Shown here: piece after piece, positions 39,906-49,802 of the stretch
Layout: each line of letters begins with the position of its first letter
Numbering within the stretch: the stretch's first letter is position 1
Assembly: GCF_028826105.1 (NCBI RefSeq)
Contig: NZ_JAQGPL010000001.1
Span: 3,312,501-3,376,500, forward strand
Reading direction: 5' to 3'
Origin: Paenibacillus humicola
GTDB taxonomy: Bacteria > Bacillota > Bacilli > Paenibacillales > Paenibacillaceae
Length of the DNA: 64,000 nucleotides
The notes under the pieces: model-generated
What the model saw: the letters and a program-made list of their open reading frames with translations, nothing else
The model's database searches: none
What the model was told of the DNA's origin: nothing
Translations under genes and position numbers: made by a program

Positions 39906-40522
39906 TCCGAAGACACTCCCAGGGCGGTGAATATTTGGTCAAACGATTCCGGATCGGGAATGAGAAAAAAATGGCCTGCGAGCTCTTCCTTCCCTTCCAG
40001 AAACGCCGTTTCGATCAGTAATGCGGAATCGCCCATTTCGCCGTACTGCACGATTCCATGAGTCAAAATGGCGCCTGCCATATCGACGGCGATCGCCGGC
40101 ACGGTCGGCGACATCGCCAGCTGCGTAAAATCGGCCAGCGACGAGAGATACGAGCCGGCAAGGATATTCCCGATTTCGGCCAGCGCCGAATATTCCATCT
40201 CGGAAAAGCCGTCCTCCCCCTTGCCTTCAATCGCCAGCAGGCGGTTCAGCAGCTTTTTCGTCGCTTCCCCTTCCATGAGAAAAAACATGTGACCCGGCGC
40301 TTCGCCTTCCACTCGGAGATAGACGGCGGTGACGACCTGTTCGAGGCCGCCGACCCGGTCGGCGATCCGCTCGAACGGAATGAGGCTGACGGTCGGCACG
40401 TTCATGTCGACCGGTCTGTCCAGCAGCAGCGACAGGGCGGTTGCGGCATTGCCCGCTCCGATATTGCCGACTTCCTTCAGTACATCCAGCTTGAATGCTT
40501 CCAGCTTCGATAACGGATTCAC
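39902..40522 (-). CDS. cheC: CheY-P phosphatase CheC
   Basis: 206 aa. Both phosphatase half-sites of the E-x2-N type are intact: E17/N20 in EVGNIGAGN and E116/N119 in EIGNILAG. It dephosphorylates CheY-P, stimulated by CheD. GTG start preceded by AAGAGG, two bases after the cheW stop. Confidence 0.96.
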   Translation of the reverse strand: MNPLSKLEAFKLDVLKEVGNIGAGNAATALSLLLDRPVDMNVPTVSLIPFERIADRVGGLEQVVTAVYLRVEGEAPGHMFFLMEGEATKKLLNRLLAIEGKGEDGFSEMEYSALAEIGNILAGSYLSSLADFTQLAMSPTVPAIAVDMAGAILTHGIVQYGEMGDSALLIETAFLEGKEELAGHFFLIPDPESFDQIFTALGVSSE

Positions 40523-40524
40523 GA

Positions 40525-40986
40525 TTATACCTCTTGCTGTTCAAGCTGGATGATTTCGTTCTTGTTCAGCACCTCGGACAAATTGAGCATGATCAGAAGA
40601 CGGTCGCCGGCAAGCCTGGCCACGCCGTGCAAATATTTGGCTTTCACGCCTCCGACGACCTCGGGCGGCGTCTCGATGGCGTCGCTGTCGAGATCGATGA
40701 CGTCGTTCGCGGTGTCGACGATAAAGCCGACCTCCAGGCCGCCTGCCGCCACGACGATAATCCGCGAATGGTCCGTCGGCTCGCTTTCGGGCAGACCGAA
40801 GCGTCCGCGCAAATCGATGACCGGCAGGACGACGCCGCGCAAATTGATGACTCCTTTAATGAAAGGGAGCGTTTTCGGCACGCGCGTGATCGGCGACATC
40901 CGCTCGATCGTCCGAACCTTGTCCACTTCGATCCCGTACTCTTCGTCGGCCAGTCCAAACACGATCACTTTCAATTCTTCCCCCAT
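40525..40986 (-). CDS. cheW: Chemotaxis coupling protein CheW
   Basis: Adaptor joining CheA to receptors. 153 aa with the CheW fold: KVIVFGLADEEYGIEVDKV, ITRVPKTLPFIKGVINLRG and VIDLRGRFGLP, all canonical. ATG start with AAGGAGG, 12 nt after cheA. Confidence 0.97.
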   Translation of the reverse strand: MGEELKVIVFGLADEEYGIEVDKVRTIERMSPITRVPKTLPFIKGVINLRGVVLPVIDLRGRFGLPESEPTDHSRIIVVAAGGLEVGFIVDTANDVIDLDSDAIETPPEVVGGVKAKYLHGVARLAGDRLLIMLNLSEVLNKNEIIQLEQQEV

Positions 40987-40998
40987 CGTTATCCCTCC

Positions 40999-43077
40999 TT
41001 ATTTGATGAGCGCATTCGGATCGACGATCAGGGCGACCTGCCCGTCGCCTAAAATCGCGGCGCCCGATATCGCCTGGATGTTGGTCAAATAGCCGCCGAG
41101 CGTCTTGAGGACGATATCGCTTTGGCCGATAAATTCGTCCACCGTCACAGCGCCGAGCTTGTCCCCTTTGCGGATGACGACGATCTCGGTTTCGGTTTCG
41201 AGCTCTTCCTGAAACGAATCGTTGTCCAGCACCTGCTTGAGCGACAGGAGCGGGATCAGGGATCCGCGGAAATCGATCATCCGGTTGCCGTGAATTTTGC
41301 GGATATGGCTTCGCTGCAGGATGCCGGTCTCGACGATCGAGGACAGCGGAATGGTGTATTTTTCCGATCCCAGTTTAATGAGCATCGCCGATATGATCGA
41401 CAATGTCAGCGGCAGCTGAATGGAAAATTTCGTGCCCTGGCCGGGTACCGAGTCGACGCTAATATGGCCCCCGAGCGAAGAAATTTTGGACTTGACGACG
41501 TCGAGCCCGACGCCCCGCCCGGAAATGTCGGATATTTTGTCCGCCGTGCTGAATCCCGGTGCAAACAGCAGCATATTGATTTCATCTACGGTCAATTTGG
41601 CGGCTTCGCTTTCGGTGACGACACCGTTCTTGACCGCAATCTGTTTGACCTTCTCGCGATTGATTCCGCGGCCGTCGTCTTCGATTTCGATAAAGACGTG
41701 ATTCCCGCTGTGAAAAGCCCGCAAATGCACGACGCCGGTTTCCGGTTTACCCGCCGCCGCCCGGTCCTGGGCCGGCTCGACTCCGTGGTCGAGCGAATTG
41801 CGGAGCAGATGAACGAGCGGATCGCCGATTTCGTCGATGACGGTGCGGTCCAGCTCGGTTTCCGCTCCGGTGATGACGAGCTCCACTTTCTTGTTTAGCG
41901 ATTTTGCCAGGTCGCGCACCATCCGCGGAAACCGGTTGAATACCGACTCGACCGGCACCATGCGGAGCTTCAGGACGATATTTTGCAGATCGCCGCTCAC
42001 GCGGGTCATATGCTCGACGGTTTCGGTCAAATCGCTGCGGCGCACTTCGCTCGCCAGCTGCTCCAGCCTGACGCGGTCGATCAGCAGCTCGCTGAACAGG
42101 TTCATGAGCGCGTCCAGGCGCTCGATATCGACGCGGATCGTGCGCGGCACGCTGCCCGCAGCTGCAGCCGGCGCCGCGGACGCCGCCGCCGTTTGCGCGC
42201 GGGAAGCGCCGGCCGCCGAAGAAGCCTCCTGCGGGACTTCGGGAGCCGGCGCAGCCGGCACGGCAGCGACGGCGGGAGGCGGCGAGGCGGCCGGCGCCGC
42301 TCCTACCTGCAGCAGCGTCTCGCGGTCCAGCACCGAAACCTCGGCGCTTTCGATTTCCGAAACCGTTTCGATACCCTTTCGCAGCTCGTCCTCTCCCATG
42401 CTCGAGATGGTAAAAACGGTAAATGAGCGGTCGAATTTTTCCTGCTCGATGTCCTGCACGCTCGGATGCGATTTCACCACTTCGCCGCTTCGCTCCAGAA
42501 AATCGAATACCATGTATGCCCGCGCCGCCTTCAGCAGGCAATCCTCCCGGATCGTGACGACCGCATGGAATACGGAAAGCCCGGCTTCGATGGATTGCAG
42601 CAGCACCGAGGTTTGGAATTCGTCGAGCGCGGTACGGGATTCGCCTTGGACGCCGGAGGCCCCGGCGGACTGGGAAGCCTGTCCGGAGGCGCCATAGTCG
42701 CCTTTGACGATAGCCTTCAAATTCGCTACGATCGCCGTAACATCGGCCTTTCCCGAGCCGCCGTTCACGATGTCCTGCACCATCGACTCGAGCGCGTCCA
42801 GACTTTTGAACAGCGTATCGAATATAAAACCGTCCATCGCGAGCTTCTGGTTGCGAACGAGATCGAGCACGTTTTCCATTTCATGCGTCAGCGAAGCCAG
42901 ATCCTCGAACCCCATGGTCGCCGACATCCCCTTCAAGGTATGCGCCGATCGAAAAATGACCTGAACGATGCCGACATCCTCCGGGCTGCTTTCCAGCCGG
43001 AGCAGATTCTCGTTCAGCGATTGCAGATGATCGTTCGATTCGTCGATAAACATCGACAAATACGCGTTCATATCCAA
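40999..43077 (-). CDS. cheA: Chemotaxis histidine kinase CheA
   Basis: Receptor-controlled kinase that phosphorylates CheY and CheB. 692 aa: P1 Hpt with phospho-acceptor His46 (SAHTLKG), CheY-binding P2, an Ala/Pro-rich linker (about 260-310), P3 dimerisation, P4 ATPase with the N box HLLRNSLDHGVEP and DDGRGI, and a C-terminal CheW-like P5. Start set at TTG 43077 (MDMNAYLSMFIDES), which has GGAGG at 9 nt and aligns with B. subtilis CheA; the ATG two codons upstream is only 3 nt from that site. Confidence 0.97.
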   Translation of the reverse strand: MDMNAYLSMFIDESNDHLQSLNENLLRLESSPEDVGIVQVIFRSAHTLKGMSATMGFEDLASLTHEMENVLDLVRNQKLAMDGFIFDTLFKSLDALESMVQDIVNGGSGKADVTAIVANLKAIVKGDYGASGQASQSAGASGVQGESRTALDEFQTSVLLQSIEAGLSVFHAVVTIREDCLLKAARAYMVFDFLERSGEVVKSHPSVQDIEQEKFDRSFTVFTISSMGEDELRKGIETVSEIESAEVSVLDRETLLQVGAAPAASPPPAVAAVPAAPAPEVPQEASSAAGASRAQTAAASAAPAAAAGSVPRTIRVDIERLDALMNLFSELLIDRVRLEQLASEVRRSDLTETVEHMTRVSGDLQNIVLKLRMVPVESVFNRFPRMVRDLAKSLNKKVELVITGAETELDRTVIDEIGDPLVHLLRNSLDHGVEPAQDRAAAGKPETGVVHLRAFHSGNHVFIEIEDDGRGINREKVKQIAVKNGVVTESEAAKLTVDEINMLLFAPGFSTADKISDISGRGVGLDVVKSKISSLGGHISVDSVPGQGTKFSIQLPLTLSIISAMLIKLGSEKYTIPLSSIVETGILQRSHIRKIHGNRMIDFRGSLIPLLSLKQVLDNDSFQEELETETEIVVIRKGDKLGAVTVDEFIGQSDIVLKTLGGYLTNIQAISGAAILGDGQVALIVDPNALIK

Positions 43078-43132
43078 GTACATGCACCTCCTGTTGAATG
43101 AATCGCGGGCCGGTCAAACGGCACGGCTTGCG

Positions 43133-44452
43133 TTACGAAGTGATGGCTCCGGCAAGCGCCGAAGCGATGCGGGGAAGCGGTACGATTCGAAACGCGGCGC
43201 CGGCTTCGACGGCCGCACGGGGCATCCCGTAAACGACGCACGTTTCTTCCGCTTCGGCGATGGCGCTTGCCCCGCCGCTGTCGTTCAGCGCCTTCATCCC
43301 CTTTACCCCGTCGCTTCCCATTCCCGTCATGATGACCGAATGCCTGCGCAGCTCCGCATAAGGGACACACGACTCGAACAGGACGTCGACCGACGGACGG
43401 TGGCCGCCTACGGGCGGATCCAAAGTCAATTGGATGAAGTAGCCCCGCTCGTCCTTGGCGAGCTTCATATGATACCCTCCGGGCGCGAGATAGGCGACGC
43501 CGGCGTGAACCCGCTGACCGTCGGCCGCTTCCACGACGGTCAGCTCGCTGAATGCGTCGAGCCGCTGCGCAAGCGAGCGGGTAAATTTCGGGGGCATGTG
43601 CTGGACGATCAGCACGGGAGCGGGCAAATGGCCGGGCAGCGAGCTCATGACCTCGAGCAGCGCTCTCGGCCCGCCCGTTGACGTGCCGATCAAAATCAGA
43701 TCCCGGAACGTCCCGGACGGCTTCGCTTTGCCGGACCGCCTCGGCGGATCGGCTGCGGCGTCTCCGGCCGGCGCCAATCCAACCGGCGCCGACGATTCGC
43801 GGTCTTGTTCGCCTGCCGGATTATGCGCTATAATGCCGGCCGGTCGCGCAATCGAACCGCGCATGGCCGAAGGTCCGTCCCCTGCGGCGCCGATCCGGCC
43901 GTCCGGCAGGTTGTCCGTGCCGCCCGCGCGCCTGCCTCCTTTGCCTGACGGCTTCGGCCTTCTGCCGCCGGCGGCTTTTCCCGGCCGTTCCAGCACCGAA
44001 CGTGAGTCGTCCGTCTTTGCCGGGTCCGTCTGCCGCAGGACGACCGTACGTCTCGTCAGGACGGCGATCCGCATCTTTTCCAGCAGCTGCTCGCCGACGG
44101 TTTCGATATCGGGCGAAGACGCCCCCGCCGGTTTGCGAATAAAATCGAACGCTCCGCTTTGCAGCGCGTTGATCGTATCTCTGGCTCCGTCGTCGCTGAC
44201 GGCCGAAACCATGATGACGGGCGTCGGGCAGCTGCGCATAATTTGCTTCATCGCTTCCAAGCCGTTCATTTCCGGCATTTCGAGATCCATGGTGATGACG
44301 TCCGGCTTGTGGAGCCGGACAGCTTCGACGGCCTCGCTGCCGTTCGCAGCGGTCGCCGCAACCACGAATTCCGAATCCCTGGCAATCAGATCGCAAAATA
44401 CTTTGCGCATAAACGCGGAATCGTCTACGACAAGTACGCGGTAAGCTTGCAT
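43133..44452 (-). CDS. cheB: Chemotaxis methylesterase/deamidase CheB
   Basis: Receptor methylesterase controlled by a receiver domain. 439 aa: receiver with Asp56 (TMDLEMPEMNG) and D10/D11; then a linker of about 118 residues (131-248) rich in Gly, Ala, Arg and Pro; then the catalytic domain with the triad Ser258 (GTSTGG), His285 (HMPP) and Asp381 (GMGSDG). The usual family length is ~350, the excess being the linker. ATG 44452 gives the canonical N-terminus MQAYRVLVVDDS; GTG 44476 is an alternative. Confidence 0.95.
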   Translation of the reverse strand: MQAYRVLVVDDSAFMRKVFCDLIARDSEFVVAATAANGSEAVEAVRLHKPDVITMDLEMPEMNGLEAMKQIMRSCPTPVIMVSAVSDDGARDTINALQSGAFDFIRKPAGASSPDIETVGEQLLEKMRIAVLTRRTVVLRQTDPAKTDDSRSVLERPGKAAGGRRPKPSGKGGRRAGGTDNLPDGRIGAAGDGPSAMRGSIARPAGIIAHNPAGEQDRESSAPVGLAPAGDAAADPPRRSGKAKPSGTFRDLILIGTSTGGPRALLEVMSSLPGHLPAPVLIVQHMPPKFTRSLAQRLDAFSELTVVEAADGQRVHAGVAYLAPGGYHMKLAKDERGYFIQLTLDPPVGGHRPSVDVLFESCVPYAELRRHSVIMTGMGSDGVKGMKALNDSGGASAIAEAEETCVVYGMPRAAVEAGAAFRIVPLPRIASALAGAITS

Positions 44453-44480
44453 GCGCTCGCATTCGCCTCCTCTCACAGGA

Positions 44481-45353
44481 TTACTTCAACCGCCTGAACA
44501 TGTGATGTAAAAATCCTTTGACGCCGCCTGTGCCGGAAACCGCTTGAGCCGGTACCTCCGCAAAGCTTCGGGCAATCGCCATCATCGACCGGGAAGCGTT
44601 CGATCCGGGAAAAGCGAGCGTGAACGGCACCTGCTTTTTGACGGCCTTCGGCACGCACGGGTCGTCGGGCAGCATGCCGAGCACCGGCAGCTCGAGATTC
44701 AGAAACCGCTGCGCGACCAGCCCGATTTTGTCCGCCGCCGCCTTCCCTTCGCGGTCGTCGGCCGCACGGTTCACGACAAGCCTGAACCGGATATCGCGTT
44801 CCGCCGCACGCACCATTTTAATCAGGGCATAAGCATCCGTAATCGAAGTGGGCTCCGGCGTCGTCACGACAAGCGTTTCCTCGGCGGCGGCGATAAACTT
44901 GACCGTTTCCTTGGACAAGCCGGCTCCCGTATCGAATAAAATGACGTCGTATTCTCCTTGCAGCATGCCGATCTGCTCCTCGAAATCGTCCAGCTGAGCC
45001 GGCGTCAAGTCCAGCAAATCCAGCAATCCCGAACCGCCCGCGATAAAATGAATGCCCTGCGGCCCTTCGTGGATAATATCCCGGATCGTTTTCTGCCGCT
45101 TCACCAGGTGGTACAGGCTGTACGGCGCCCGGATCCCCATCAGCACGTCGATGTTCGCCATGCCGATATCGGCGTCGAAGATCAGCGTCCTGAGCCCCAG
45201 CTGCTGCAAAGCAAGCGAGAAGTTGAGCGTGAAATTCGACTTGCCGACCCCGCCCTTGCCGCTCGTCACCGTCACGATGCGCGTATTTTTCCCGGCGGCT
45301 CCGCTGTCGCGGCTCCGAACCATGCGCCGCAGCGCCTCCGCTTGGTCGTTCAT
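44481..45353 (-). CDS. flhG: Flagellar number regulator FlhG (MinD-like ATPase)
   Basis: 290 aa, also called YlxH/FleN. The deviant Walker A SGKGGVGKS is at 31-39, with DADIGMANIDVLMGI and DTGAGLS following. The extreme N-terminus carries DQAEALR (3-9), the motif by which FlhG stimulates FlhF GTPase. Start overlaps the flhF stop (ATGA). Controls flagellar number and placement. Confidence 0.95.
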   Translation of the reverse strand: MNDQAEALRRMVRSRDSGAAGKNTRIVTVTSGKGGVGKSNFTLNFSLALQQLGLRTLIFDADIGMANIDVLMGIRAPYSLYHLVKRQKTIRDIIHEGPQGIHFIAGGSGLLDLLDLTPAQLDDFEEQIGMLQGEYDVILFDTGAGLSKETVKFIAAAEETLVVTTPEPTSITDAYALIKMVRAAERDIRFRLVVNRAADDREGKAAADKIGLVAQRFLNLELPVLGMLPDDPCVPKAVKKQVPFTLAFPGSNASRSMMAIARSFAEVPAQAVSGTGGVKGFLHHMFRRLK

Positions 45354-46627
45354 GACGGCACGCCCCCCAGCAGCTGCCGGATATAAGCATCGGCCCGGAA
45401 CGGGGCGATATCGTCGGGAACCGTTTGGCCGCAGGCGATATATTCCGTCCTAAAGCCGAATTCGAGCGCCAGATTCAGGACGGCGCCGACCGCGCTCGTC
45501 TCGTCCTGCTTCGTGAACACGACGCGCCGCACGCCGTATTTGGCAAAATGCCCGGCCACCGTCGCCATGTCCGCGTATTTGCCGGTCAGGCTGAGCACGA
45601 GAAACGTTTCCGCAGCGACGCCCGACTGCAGCAGGCTGTTCACCTCCGACACGAACAGCTCGTTACGGTAATTCCGCCCCGCCGTATCCATAAAAATAAG
45701 CTCGCGGTCGCTCAGCTGCTTATAGGCTCTGGCCACTTCGGAAGGCGAAAATACGACCTCGAGCGGCACGTTCAAAATGGTCGCGTAAGTCCGCAGCTGA
45801 TCGACGGCGGCGATCCGGTAAGTATCGGAGGTAATCAAACCGACCCTGCGCCCCGCCTTCAGCGTCTGCTCCGCCGCCAGCTTGGCGATCGTCGTCGTCT
45901 TCCCGACGCCGGTCGGCCCGACGAAATGGACGATGCGGGTATCCGGCCGTATCCCTTCCCCCTGGGTGCCGGACAGCCATTCGTGCAGCGTCCGGCCGGC
46001 GGCACGCCAGACGGTATCGCCGTCCGGGTCGTCCTCGTTCACCTGCTCCGTGACGGCGGCAAGCAGCTTGTCGATCCAATCCTCGGCGACATCCTGCCCG
46101 CTAAGCCGCTCGGCCAGCGCCTGAACGGCCTTGGGCCGCGTTTCCGCCAGCCGCTGCCTGGACAGCTGCCTGATCCACAGCTTCATGTCGCGGATTTCGC
46201 TCAGCAGCTCCTCCTCCGGCGCGGTTTTCGGCCCGGACGGCGGAGGCGTTTCGCCGGCTGGGACAGCTGCAACGCCGCTAAGCGGATGCTCACGTTTCTC
46301 ACCGGCACGCACCTGTTCCGGCTGCCGAACGGCTGCGGCGTGAGCGGCGATCGCCAAAGCCGCTCCCGCCGCCGATCCGGTTCCGGCGGCGGCGCCTGCG
46401 GCAGCGGAAGCTCGAGGCGCCGCTTGCGGATGGATGGCCTGCGGCTTGGCCGCCGGCCCGGTCTCGACCGCGGCGATCACTTCCATTTTTCGCTTGCCGA
46501 ACATGCCGAGAAAGCCGCCGACGCGTATTTCCTTCGTATTCAGGATGACGGCGTCCGCACCCAGTTCGCCGCGGATCATCGGAAGCGCTTCGGGCAGCGC
46601 CGTGACGACAAATCGCTTCACCTTCAT
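45350..46627 (-). CDS. flhF: SRP-type GTPase FlhF
   Basis: Signal-recognition-particle-like GTPase placing flagella. 425 aa: N-terminal basic B domain (about 1-135, with an Ala-rich stretch at 70-100), N domain, and G domain with GPTGVGKT at 237-244, DTAGRNYRN and TKQDE. ATG start overlaps the flhA stop (ATGA). Directly precedes its partner flhG. Confidence 0.96.
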   Translation of the reverse strand: MKVKRFVVTALPEALPMIRGELGADAVILNTKEIRVGGFLGMFGKRKMEVIAAVETGPAAKPQAIHPQAAPRASAAAGAAAGTGSAAGAALAIAAHAAAVRQPEQVRAGEKREHPLSGVAAVPAGETPPPSGPKTAPEEELLSEIRDMKLWIRQLSRQRLAETRPKAVQALAERLSGQDVAEDWIDKLLAAVTEQVNEDDPDGDTVWRAAGRTLHEWLSGTQGEGIRPDTRIVHFVGPTGVGKTTTIAKLAAEQTLKAGRRVGLITSDTYRIAAVDQLRTYATILNVPLEVVFSPSEVARAYKQLSDRELIFMDTAGRNYRNELFVSEVNSLLQSGVAAETFLVLSLTGKYADMATVAGHFAKYGVRRVVFTKQDETSAVGAVLNLALEFGFRTEYIACGQTVPDDIAPFRADAYIRQLLGGVPS

Positions 46628-48657
46628 AAATTGACCACTCCAATGCTCTGCACTTCAATGCTCGGCTCCAATTCGCTGTAGGACAGTACCGGAATATCCT
46701 GCATCGTCCGCTCGACAATTTGCCTCAGATACATGCGGATGGTCGGGGATGCGAGCACGATCGGCTGCTGGCCCGACTGAATTTGTTTATGAACCTGTTC
46801 GGACAGCTTCTGATAGATCGTTTGCGTCGCGACCGGATCGAGCGCCAGGTAGCTGCCCTGCTCGGTGCTCTGCACCGACTCGGCGATTTTCTTTTCCAGC
46901 GACGGGCCGACCGTAATGACGCGAAGCGTGTCGCCCTGGTGCGTATACTGCTGCGTGATTTGCCGGGAAAGCGCCTGCCGCACATACTCCGTTAAAATAT
47001 CCGGGTCCTTTGTGTAATTTCCATGATCCGCAAGCGTTTCGAAAATGGTCACCATATCGCGGATCGAGATTTTCTCGCGCAGCAGCTTGGAAAGCACCTT
47101 CTGCACATCGCCGACCGCAAGGATGGACGGAATGAGCTCCTCGACCAGCGCCGGATACGATTCCTTCAGGTTGTCGACAAGCGCCTTCGTCTCCTGCCGG
47201 CCGATCAGCTCGTGGGCGTGGCGCTTGATCAGCTCCGTCAAATGCGTCGCGACGACCGAAGGAGGATCGACGACCGTATAGCCGGCCAGCTCCGCGCGTT
47301 CCTTCATCGCTTCGTCGATCCACAGCGCCGGAAGGCCAAAGGCCGGCTCCGTCGTCTCGATGCCGACGACCGAATCGTCGTCTAAGCCGGGGCTCATCGC
47401 CAAATAATGACCCAGCAGCAGCTCGCCCCGCGCGACGGCGCTGCCTTTGATTTTGATGACGTATTCGTTCGGTTTCAGCTGAATGTTGTCGCGGATTCGG
47501 ATGACCGGAACGACCAGACCGAGCTCCAGGGCGCATTGGCGGCGGATCATGATAATCCGGTCCAGCAGGTCCCCGCCCTGCTGCGTGTCCGCAAGCGGGA
47601 TGAGCCCGTAGCCGAATTCGAATTCGATCGGATCGACCTGCAGCAGGCTGATGACGCTTTCCGGGCTTCGGACTTCCTCGATCTGCTGCTCTTCCTCCAG
47701 CAGCTCTTCCTCCTGCTGGCGCTGCTGCTGCACATGATGCATCCGGTATCCGGCAAAAGCGAGCAGGCCGGCGAGCGGAAGCGTGGCCAGCGGGCCGATC
47801 GGCGTCAGGATGCCAAGCAGCGCAACGGTTCCCGCAACGATATAGAGCAGCTTCGGATACCGGAAAATTTGCGAAGTGACGTCATGCGCCAAATTGCCTT
47901 CCGAAGCGGCGCGCGTCACGATCAGGCCCGTCGCGGTCGAAATGAGCAGCGCCGGAATTTGGCTGACCAGCCCGTCGCCGATCGTCAGGACGGAGAAGGT
48001 CGACAGCGATTCTTGAAACGAAAAATGATGAACGGTCATGCCAATGACAAAGCCGCCCAGCAAATTGATGATCAGAATGATGATCGAAGCGATCGCGTCG
48101 CCCTTGACGAACTTGCTTGCGCCGTCCATCGAGCCGTAGAAATCGGCTTCCCGTTCGATTTTTTTGCGCCGCTCGCGCGCCTGCTGTTCGTTGATCAGCC
48201 CCGCATTCAGGTCGGCGTCGATGCTCATTTGCTTGCCGGGCATCGCATCGAGCGTAAACCTTGCCGCTACCTCCGCGACCCGTTCGGAGCCTTTCGTAAT
48301 GACGATAAACTGGACGACGACCAGGATGAGAAAGACGACGAAGCCGATCGCGATCTCCCCTCCGGCCACCCAGCTGCCGAAGGTTTGGACCACTTCCCCC
48401 GCTTCCGCCTTCGATAAAATGTTGCGGGTCGTCGATACGTTCAGCGCCAGCCTGAACAGCGTCGTAATAAGCAGCAGCGAAGGAAAAATCGAAAACTGAA
48501 GGGCGTCCTGCGTATTCATCGAGATCAGCAGGATCATGAGCGCTGCGGAAATATTGAGCACGATGAGCACGTCCATTAAGCCGACCGGAACGGGGATGAC
48601 CAGCATCAGCACGATGCAAATAATGCCGATCAAGATTGTCAAATCCCTTGCCTTCAT
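46624..48657 (-). CDS. flhA: Flagellar export apparatus protein FlhA
   Basis: Major export-gate component of the flagellar type III secretion system. 677 aa: eight predicted membrane helices in the first ~320 residues, including the conserved FHIPEP-family loop (SIDADLNAGLI, GAMDGASKFVKGDA-like region), then a large cytoplasmic domain that docks chaperone-substrate complexes. ATG 48657 (MKARDLTIL) follows GGAGGG; the frame extends 15 codons upstream into the flhB end. Confidence 0.97.
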   Translation of the reverse strand: MKARDLTILIGIICIVLMLVIPVPVGLMDVLIVLNISAALMILLISMNTQDALQFSIFPSLLLITTLFRLALNVSTTRNILSKAEAGEVVQTFGSWVAGGEIAIGFVVFLILVVVQFIVITKGSERVAEVAARFTLDAMPGKQMSIDADLNAGLINEQQARERRKKIEREADFYGSMDGASKFVKGDAIASIIILIINLLGGFVIGMTVHHFSFQESLSTFSVLTIGDGLVSQIPALLISTATGLIVTRAASEGNLAHDVTSQIFRYPKLLYIVAGTVALLGILTPIGPLATLPLAGLLAFAGYRMHHVQQQRQQEEELLEEEQQIEEVRSPESVISLLQVDPIEFEFGYGLIPLADTQQGGDLLDRIIMIRRQCALELGLVVPVIRIRDNIQLKPNEYVIKIKGSAVARGELLLGHYLAMSPGLDDDSVVGIETTEPAFGLPALWIDEAMKERAELAGYTVVDPPSVVATHLTELIKRHAHELIGRQETKALVDNLKESYPALVEELIPSILAVGDVQKVLSKLLREKISIRDMVTIFETLADHGNYTKDPDILTEYVRQALSRQITQQYTHQGDTLRVITVGPSLEKKIAESVQSTEQGSYLALDPVATQTIYQKLSEQVHKQIQSGQQPIVLASPTIRMYLRQIVERTMQDIPVLSYSELEPSIEVQSIGVVNL

Positions 48658-48698
48658 GACGTTCCCTCCTTTGTCCGCCGCATCCGGCGCAGCGCCGG

Positions 48699-49790
48699 TC
48701 AATTCGTTTTACGTTTCAGCTTGTATACGTAAGCCAGTACTTCCGCCACCGCCTGAAACAGATCGGAGGGGATCGCATCCCCGATTTCCGTCCGGTCGTA
48801 CAGCGCTCTGGCGAGCGGCCTGTTTTCCATCGTCGTAACGCCGTGCTCCCCGGCAATTTCCTTGATTCGGAGGGCGACGTAGTCCATCCCTTTCGCAATG
48901 ACGACCGGCGCCTCCATCCTCGAGCCGTCGTACTGCAGGGCGACGGCGAAATGGGTCGGGTTGGTGATGACGACGTCCGCCTTCGGCACCTCCTGCATCA
49001 TCCGCTGCAGCGCCATTCGTCTTTGCCGCTCGCGGATTTTTCCTTTGATGAGCGGGTCCCCTTCGGTTTTCTTATATTCGTCCTTAATATCCTGCTTGGA
49101 CATCCTGAGGCTCTTCTCGTGTTGAAAGCGCTGGTAGAAATAGTCGACGACCGCCAGCACGACGAGCAGGACGCCGATTTCCAGACCGATCCTGATCGTG
49201 AGATTCGCAATGAAAGCCAGCATCCCGTCCACCGGCACTTCCGCCAGCTTCATGATGGTAGCCCGATCGCGCCAAAGGGTAAAATAAACGACGGCTCCGA
49301 TCACGATCAGCTTGGCGATGCTTTTGGCCAAATCGAACAGCGAGCGCAGCGAAAAGATTTGCTTGAAGCCGTTCAGCGGATTTATTTTGTTCAGATTGAT
49401 CTTGAACCCTTCGCCCGTAAACAGCAGACCGACCTGGATGTAATTCGCGATGACGGCGGAAGCGACGGCAATTACGAAAATCGGAGCGAGCAGCAGCAAG
49501 CACTGAATCATCAGGTTTGAAAAAAGCGCCATCACATTGCCCGCCGTCACCTCCATCGTCAGCCGCTGCTCGAAAATCAGGCCGAATAACCGGACGATCC
49601 GGGTTTTGTAATACCCGCCGAGCATCATAAAGCTGAGAAAAACGAGCACCATGATGACCGCGCCCGGCAGCTCCTGGCTGGACGCCACCTGCCCTTTCTT
49701 TCTCGCTTCCTGGCGCTTCTTCGGCGTCGCGCGTTCGGTTTTCTCCTGGGCGAACAGCTGCAGATCGAGCGGCAATCGCATACGGTTCAT
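48699..49790 (-). CDS. flhB: Flagellar export switch protein FlhB
   Basis: Membrane protein that switches export specificity from rod/hook to filament. 363 aa: four membrane helices (about 42-210) and a cytoplasmic domain with the autocleavage site N277-P278-T279-H280. ATG start with GGAGG. Adjacent to fliR, with which it fuses in some bacteria. Confidence 0.97.
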   Translation of the reverse strand: MNRMRLPLDLQLFAQEKTERATPKKRQEARKKGQVASSQELPGAVIMVLVFLSFMMLGGYYKTRIVRLFGLIFEQRLTMEVTAGNVMALFSNLMIQCLLLLAPIFVIAVASAVIANYIQVGLLFTGEGFKINLNKINPLNGFKQIFSLRSLFDLAKSIAKLIVIGAVVYFTLWRDRATIMKLAEVPVDGMLAFIANLTIRIGLEIGVLLVVLAVVDYFYQRFQHEKSLRMSKQDIKDEYKKTEGDPLIKGKIRERQRRMALQRMMQEVPKADVVITNPTHFAVALQYDGSRMEAPVVIAKGMDYVALRIKEIAGEHGVTTMENRPLARALYDRTEIGDAIPSDLFQAVAEVLAYVYKLKRKTN

Positions 49791-49802
49791 CCGTGAAGCC
49801 TC

